DNA of 64,000 nucleotides. It comes from JBKECO01 sp047974745 (GTDB lineage Bacteria; Bacillota; Clostridia; Lachnospirales; Lachnospiraceae). The stretch is taken from contig JBKECO010000020.1 in the NCBI GenBank assembly GCA_047974745.1, forward strand, positions 1 to 64,000, written 5' to 3'. The notes beneath the pieces were generated by a model. That model saw nothing but the letters and a program-made list of their open reading frames with translations. It made no database searches and was not told where the DNA came from. Made by a program: the position numbers and the translations under genes. Shown here piece by piece: positions 59,400-64,000 of the stretch (positions are counted from its first letter, which is position 1; every line of letters begins with the position of its first letter).

Positions 59400-61274
59400 C
59401 TATTTATCCTGCTCGGCGATTGCTGTGGCTAATTCCTCCAGATATTCCCAACGTTCCATCTTCTCAAGAAGCAGCTGATCCACTGCTTCTTTTTGTTTTG
59501 TAAGCTTACCCAATTCAATAAAGTCTGAGGAAGCAGATAGTATCTGTGTTTCGATCCATTCTATTTTTGATTCCAGAGTCAGGATCTCTTCTTCAATTGT
59601 CTCGTAATCCTTCTTCTCCTGAAATGAAAATTTAAGTTTCTTTTCATGTGCTCTTGTCATTCTGGAATCCGAAATGCCGGGCATTGAATCTCTCTCCGAT
59701 CCATTCCCCTCATTTGAACGCACAGTATCAGGCTTTAACATTCCTGCCTGACCTTCTGACTCCTCCTGCTTTCTGCGATTCCAGAAGTCGGTAAAGCCAC
59801 CCTCATACTGTCGAATCACAGCATTTTCTTCGAAGAAAAAGATCCTGCGTGCCACTCTGTCCAAAAAATATCTGTCATGGGATACCATGATCACGATTCC
59901 CTCGAACTGATCCAGATAATCCTCCAGGATTGTCATTGTTTCAACATCGAGATCATTGGTCGGCTCATCCAGAATCAGAACGTTAGGTGCTTCCATCAGC
60001 ACACGCAAAAGATTCAATCTTCGTTTCTCACCTCCAGACAGCTTACCGATCCGATTATACTGAGACTCTGGCGGGAACAGAAACCGTTCCAGCATTGCGG
60101 AGGCCGAGACCAGACCATCTGTTGTCCGGACAAATTCTGCTGTAGTTTTGATGTAATCAATCACCTTTTGATTCGGATCCATATAGGAGATACCGGCACT
60201 TTTATTCTCCGCTTCAAATTCTTGTGCGTAGTATCCGATTTTGATCGTGCTTCCAATTTCGATGCTGCCAGAGACTGGTGCTAATTCTCCGGATATAAGT
60301 TTCATGAGCGTAGACTTACCACTCCCGTTTCTGCCGACAAAGCCAACTCTGTCCTTCTTTAAAAATGTATAAGTAAAGTTCTGAATCAGCATCTGTTCAT
60401 CATATGCCATGCAGATGTCTTTCAGCTCGATCGTAGATCTGCCCATGCGTGATGAAATGGCTGACAGCTCGATCCGTGACTGTACCTCGATTCCATTCTG
60501 ACTGTTCAGCTCTTCAAATCTCTTGATATGAGCCTTCTGTTTTGTAGACCTGGCTCTTGCCCCTCGCTGCATCCAGGCGATCTCTTTTCTCAGGATCGAC
60601 TGACGCTTGCGTTCACTTGCCATTTCACTATCTTCACGTTCTGCCTTGCGAATCAGAAATCCTGAATAATTCTCCTGATAGCTGTATATACTGCCCTGAT
60701 CGATCTCTATGATACGATTCGTAATGCTGTCAAGAAAATACCTGTCATGGGTCACCATAAGAATCGCCCCACGGAACGATTTAAGCTGTCCCTCCAGCCA
60801 TTCAGCCATCTCTGAGTCAATATGATTCGTTGGTTCGTCGAGAATCAGAACATCACAGTCTGTTAGGAGTACAGCTGCTAGCGCCAAACGCTTTCTCTGT
60901 CCCCCCGAAAGTTCTTTTGTCTTTTTTGCAAAATCAGTAATTCCAAGTTTCGTCAAGATCGTTTTTGCTTCGGCATGCTCATTTGCTGTTGCATGGAAGG
61001 CAGCCATCTTCTCCACAGCCTCAAGCGTTGTATCCTCTGGATCGAACTCTGGATTCTGCGGCAGATAGTGAATTACAATATGATTAGCCCGGATGATCTG
61101 TCCTTCATCCGGGCTTTCATAACCTGCCAGCATCTTCAGCAGGGTTGATTTTCCTGTTCCGTTGATTCCTATGATTCCAATCTTTTCACCCTTCTGCAGA
61201 AAAAAAGAAGTCTGATTAAATAATTTACGATCCGTAAAAGATTTTGTAATTTGGTCTGCTGTTAATATATTCAA
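59400..61274 (-). CDS. ABC-F ATPase, Uup-like
   Basis: A 624-residue ABC-F protein with two soluble ATPase domains and no membrane part. The first has GINGTGKSTLL, LSGGQRKRLALA and LILDEPTNHID; the second GRNGSGKSTLM, LSGGEKRRLNLL and LILDEPTNDLD. A linker with QRGARARSTKQKAHIKRF lies between. The C-terminal coiled coil (about 560-620) is typical of Uup, which binds DNA or ribosomes. The start is TTG at 61274, which overlaps the upstream stop as TTGA; the longer frame to 61331 runs into the aminotransferase gene. It may help translation or be linked to antibiotic protection; no evidence for resistance is seen. Confidence 0.92.
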   Translation of the reverse strand: MNILTADQITKSFTDRKLFNQTSFFLQKGEKIGIIGINGTGKSTLLKMLAGYESPDEGQIIRANHIVIHYLPQNPEFDPEDTTLEAVEKMAAFHATANEHAEAKTILTKLGITDFAKKTKELSGGQRKRLALAAVLLTDCDVLILDEPTNHIDSEMAEWLEGQLKSFRGAILMVTHDRYFLDSITNRIIEIDQGSIYSYQENYSGFLIRKAEREDSEMASERKRQSILRKEIAWMQRGARARSTKQKAHIKRFEELNSQNGIEVQSRIELSAISSRMGRSTIELKDICMAYDEQMLIQNFTYTFLKKDRVGFVGRNGSGKSTLMKLISGELAPVSGSIEIGSTIKIGYYAQEFEAENKSAGISYMDPNQKVIDYIKTTAEFVRTTDGLVSASAMLERFLFPPESQYNRIGKLSGGEKRRLNLLRVLMEAPNVLILDEPTNDLDVETMTILEDYLDQFEGIVIMVSHDRYFLDRVARRIFFFEENAVIRQYEGGFTDFWNRRKQEESEGQAGMLKPDTVRSNEGNGSERDSMPGISDSRMTRAHEKKLKFSFQEKKDYETIEEEILTLESKIEWIETQILSASSDFIELGKLTKQKEAVDQLLLEKMERWEYLEELATAIAEQDK

Positions 61275-62572
61275 TATCCTGCTCCGTCCTTTAATTTCAG
61301 TAACCGCTCTACCGTTGCCAGTTTGACACAATCAATAAAGATAGCAACAGCAAGCTTTAATTCTTTCAGATCAGGATAGGTCGGCGCAATTCGAATTACA
61401 CTGTCCTCCGGATCCTTTCCATAGGGAAATGGGGCTCCGGCCGGTGTCATGACGAGTCCTGCTTCTTTCGCCAGTGCTACGATCGCCTTAGCGGTATGTG
61501 GCATTCCATAAAAACAGATAAAATACCCTCCATTCGGAACATTCCAGTCAGCGATCTCAAGTGGCCGAATTTCTTCTTCCAGAGCGTTGAATACCATTTC
61601 AAATTTTGGACGGATCAAAGCAGCCTGTTTTTGCATATGCGCATCCACACCACTTCTGTCACCGAAATATTTTACATGGCGCAGTTGATTTATCTTATCG
61701 TGTCCAATCGTCTGAATTGCCAGATGTGAGATCATATCCTCGCAATTGACCTTAGAGCATGCCATTGCAGAGATTCCTGACCCGGCAAAGCTCACTTTCG
61801 AGGTGGAACAGAATTCAAATACAATATCCGGGTTTCCTGCCTTCTCACACTCATCTAAAATATTCAGCAAATAATCTTTCCTGTCCTCGAACATATCATG
61901 GACCATATAGGCATTGTCCCAATAGATCCTAAAATCCGCAGCAGCAGGCTTTAATGATGCAAAACGCCTTACCACGTCATCCGAATAGGTGATCCCGGTG
62001 GGATTTGAGTACTTTGGTATGCACCAGATCCCCTTGATGGTCTCATCCTTTGACACCAATTCCTCGACCATATCCATGTCCGGTCCATTTTCATCTGTTG
62101 GAATGCTGATCATCTCTATTCCAAAATGCTCCGTCACACCAAAGTGCCGGTCATATCCCGGAACTGGACATAGAAATTTGATCGTATCCAGTCGACACCA
62201 AGGTGTATTTCCCATTATACCATGAGTGAATGAGCGTGCGATAGAGTCGTACATGACATTTAGGCTTGAATTGCCCATGATAAGCACTTGCTCCGGTCTG
62301 CAGTCGAGCATCTGAGCAATCAGTGTTTTCGCTTCCGTAATACCGGTATTTACTCCATAGTTTCGACAATCTACTCCATCCTCAGTGATAAGGATCGATT
62401 CAGAGTTCAAGACATTCAGCAGATCCATTCCCAGGTCGAGCTGCTCTGCGGATGGCTTTCCACGTGACATGTCCAGCATCAGTCCTTCAGCCTTATAATT
62501 TAAGAACTGTGCATACAGCTCTTCCTTTTCCTTGATCAATTCCTCACGGGACATTTTCAGATATGTCTGCAT
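61271..62572 (-). CDS. Aminotransferase, probable type Ic aspartate aminotransferase
   Basis: A 433-residue PLP enzyme of the less common aspartate aminotransferase type Ic (PF12897-like). Landmarks are LMLDMSRGKPSAEQLDLGMDLL, the PLP-site NSSLNVMYDS, PKYSNPTGITYS, the Asp pair DNAYMVHD and the PLP lysine in CSTSKVSFAGSGIS. The C-terminal DSVIRIAPTYPDLKEL binds the substrate carboxylate. Specificity for aspartate is inferred from the family. It overlaps the ABC-F gene by 4 bp and starts 21 bp after rarA ends, so the three are probably one operon. Confidence 0.87.
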   Translation of the reverse strand: MQTYLKMSREELIKEKEELYAQFLNYKAEGLMLDMSRGKPSAEQLDLGMDLLNVLNSESILITEDGVDCRNYGVNTGITEAKTLIAQMLDCRPEQVLIMGNSSLNVMYDSIARSFTHGIMGNTPWCRLDTIKFLCPVPGYDRHFGVTEHFGIEMISIPTDENGPDMDMVEELVSKDETIKGIWCIPKYSNPTGITYSDDVVRRFASLKPAAADFRIYWDNAYMVHDMFEDRKDYLLNILDECEKAGNPDIVFEFCSTSKVSFAGSGISAMACSKVNCEDMISHLAIQTIGHDKINQLRHVKYFGDRSGVDAHMQKQAALIRPKFEMVFNALEEEIRPLEIADWNVPNGGYFICFYGMPHTAKAIVALAKEAGLVMTPAGAPFPYGKDPEDSVIRIAPTYPDLKELKLAVAIFIDCVKLATVERLLKLKDGAGY

Positions 62573-62593
62573 TGTACTCCTCCTGTTTTGTTG

Positions 62594-63922
62594 CTAGTGA
62601 CTGTCTTTATATTTTTCCAGGCTTTCAAAATATTCCTGTATTTGTTTCTCATATCCATTTTCTGTAGGCTGATAAAATTTTTCTTCCACTCCATCCGGCA
62701 GATATTGTTGATCAACAAAATGTCCCGGATATGCATGTGCGTATTTATAACCAGTGCCGCGAGCAAGCTTTTCCGATCCCTTATAGTGAGAATCCTGTAG
62801 ATAAGGCGGAATTGGAGCAGATTTTTTATGCTCCACATACTCGAGTGCTTTATTGATCGCAACGTAGGAGGCATTGCTCTTTGGTGCGCTTGCAACGTAA
62901 GTCACGGCTTGAGACAGTAGTATTCTTGCTTCCGGCATTCCGATCCGCTCTACTCCTTGTGCACAGGCTGCTGCCACCAAAATTGCCATTGGATCTGCGT
63001 TTCCTACATCCTCTGACGCAGCAATCATGATCCTTCTAGCAATGAAGCGAATATCCTCTCCAGCGTACAACATGCGTGCCAGATAGTATACTGCAGCATC
63101 TGGGTCTGAACCTCGCATACTTTTTATAAATGCAGAGATCGTATCATAGTGATGATCGCCGTTCTTGTCATAAACTGCCACACGCTTTTGGATGCACTCC
63201 TGGGCAACAGAAGGTGTGATATGTATCATTCCATCATCACTCCTGTCAGTCGTTAAGACCCCGAGCTCTAATGCATTTAAAGCCTGTCTGGCATCTCCAT
63301 TGCTGATATCCGCAAGAAGCTCCTTTGCTTCTTCATAAAGAACAATCCGATAAGCACCCATTCCACGTTCTGTATCATTGGCTGCCCTTTGTAAAAGAAC
63401 TTCGATATCTGCCTTGGTCAGCGGCTTGAGTTCAAATATCACAGATCTTGAAATCAAAGCACTATTTACCTCAAAATAAGGGTTCTCTGTGGTTGCTCCA
63501 ATCAATATGACCGTGCCATCCTCAACAAAGGGCAGCAGATAGTCCTGCTGTCCTTTGTTGAAACGGTGAATTTCATCAATAAAAAGGATCGTCTTTTTCT
63601 GATACATTCCAGCCAGATCTTTTGCTTTCGATATGACTTCCTCCATATCCTTTTTCCCGGAAGCAGTCGCATTCAGCTGCAGGAACTCTGCGCTTGTTGT
63701 ATTTGCAATCACACTTGCCAGCGTCGTTTTACCCGTTCCTGGCGGCCCATACAATATGATAGAAGAAAGCTTATCAGCCTTGATTGCACGATAAAGAAGC
63801 TTGTCCTTTGCAATGATATGCTGCTGTCCTACAACCTCTTCCAGCGAGCGAGGACGCAGTCTTTGGGCAAGCGGTGATTCCTGTTCTTTTCTTTGTTCTC
63901 TCATATAGTCAAAAAGATTCAT
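62594..63922 (-). CDS. rarA: Replication-associated recombination protein RarA
   Basis: A 442-residue AAA+ ATPase of the RarA/MgsA/WRNIP1 family that acts at stalled replication forks. It opens PLAQRLRPRSLEEVVGQQHI, with Walker A YGPPGTGKTT, Walker B ILFIDEIHRFNKGQQD, sensor 1 GATTENPYF and the C-terminal tetramerisation part (ISAFIKSMRGSDPDAAVYYLARML and the late GYKYAHAYPGHFVDQQYLP). All parts are present. It is the first gene of a minus-strand unit with the aminotransferase and ABC-F genes. Confidence 0.96.
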   Translation of the reverse strand: MNLFDYMREQRKEQESPLAQRLRPRSLEEVVGQQHIIAKDKLLYRAIKADKLSSIILYGPPGTGKTTLASVIANTTSAEFLQLNATASGKKDMEEVISKAKDLAGMYQKKTILFIDEIHRFNKGQQDYLLPFVEDGTVILIGATTENPYFEVNSALISRSVIFELKPLTKADIEVLLQRAANDTERGMGAYRIVLYEEAKELLADISNGDARQALNALELGVLTTDRSDDGMIHITPSVAQECIQKRVAVYDKNGDHHYDTISAFIKSMRGSDPDAAVYYLARMLYAGEDIRFIARRIMIAASEDVGNADPMAILVAAACAQGVERIGMPEARILLSQAVTYVASAPKSNASYVAINKALEYVEHKKSAPIPPYLQDSHYKGSEKLARGTGYKYAHAYPGHFVDQQYLPDGVEEKFYQPTENGYEKQIQEYFESLEKYKDSH

Positions 63923-63941
63923 ACTATCTCTCCTGCATTTT

Positions 63942-63970
63942 AAGATACATTAGAATTTTGAATTTTACAA
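63942..63970 (-). promoter_or_regulatory. rarA promoter
   Basis: TTGTAA (63965-63970) and TATCTT (63942-63947) on the minus strand with a 17-bp spacer, near the window edge. Confidence 0.5.
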
Positions 63971-64000
63971 GCTGTAATCGTATTTTCTACATTATGTATG

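Overview
The window looks like part of the chromosome of an anaerobic, low-to-mid GC Firmicute of the class Clostridia, most likely a gut-type Lachnospiraceae member. This rests on gene content: LL-diaminopimelate aminotransferase with DapA/DapB/DapF for lysine, class III fructose bisphosphatase, a tungsten aldehyde ferredoxin oxidoreductase, LplB/YtcP-type sugar ABC transporters with a YesM/YesN two-component pair, many PTS genes, AGGAGG-type ribosome binding sites and sigma-A promoters with extended -10 elements. I saw no rRNA, tRNA, CRISPR array, prophage or insertion sequence. No phylogeny was run, so genus is not claimed.

Layout. 1-2.1 kb: 3'-truncated GH36 alpha-galactosidase. 2.3-4.8 kb: a metallophosphoesterase and a sigma / anti-sigma-like / membrane-protein operon. 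4.9-14.8 kb: a tungsten-cofactor locus on the minus strand. Its upstream unit reads tupA-tupB-tupC-moeA-moeA/PBP-moaA-MOSC-moeB. A separate riboswitch-controlled unit, aldehyde ferredoxin oxidoreductase plus moaD, follows. 14.9-17 kb: DbpA-like helicase and a cyclase-family hydrolase. 17.2-24.1 kb: a mannitol-type PTS regulon (mtlA, mtlR, then EIIA, PfkB kinase, SorE-like dehydrogenase, HPr) with two near-identical MtlR-box promoters. 24.2-29.0 kb: a signalling cluster with an EAL protein, an AgrC/AgrA-like LytTR two-component system and a diguanylate cyclase. 29-31 kb: small membrane proteins and a hydrolase. 31-35 kb: dapA-dapB-fbp behind a lysine riboswitch.

35-42.5 kb: an esterase and sugar ABC transporter operon divergent from its probable YesM/YesN regulators. 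42.6-47.7 kb: a corrinoid adenosyltransferase, a large amidase / Fn3 / glucosaminidase autolysin and a GtrA-like protein. 47.9-49.7 kb: typA, followed by an unusual three-hairpin intergenic region. 50-55 kb: hisA (eukaryotic-type)-glnA-ANTAR regulator, then dapF-dapL. 55-64 kb: guaB behind a palindromic operator, PAP2 phosphatase, YfcE-like phosphoesterase, split ThrE-type exporter, an aminotransferase and ABC-F protein, and rarA.

The best-integrated system is the tungsten locus. A tungstate importer, pterin and metal-insertion enzymes, a sulfur-carrier system and the oxidoreductase are encoded together, and the enzyme unit sits under a Moco/Tuco-family riboswitch that lacks an obvious P3 stem, the form previously linked to tungsten. 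The second is the hexitol PTS regulon, which has no canonical mannitol-1-phosphate dehydrogenase and instead carries a SorE-like dehydrogenase and a PfkB kinase.
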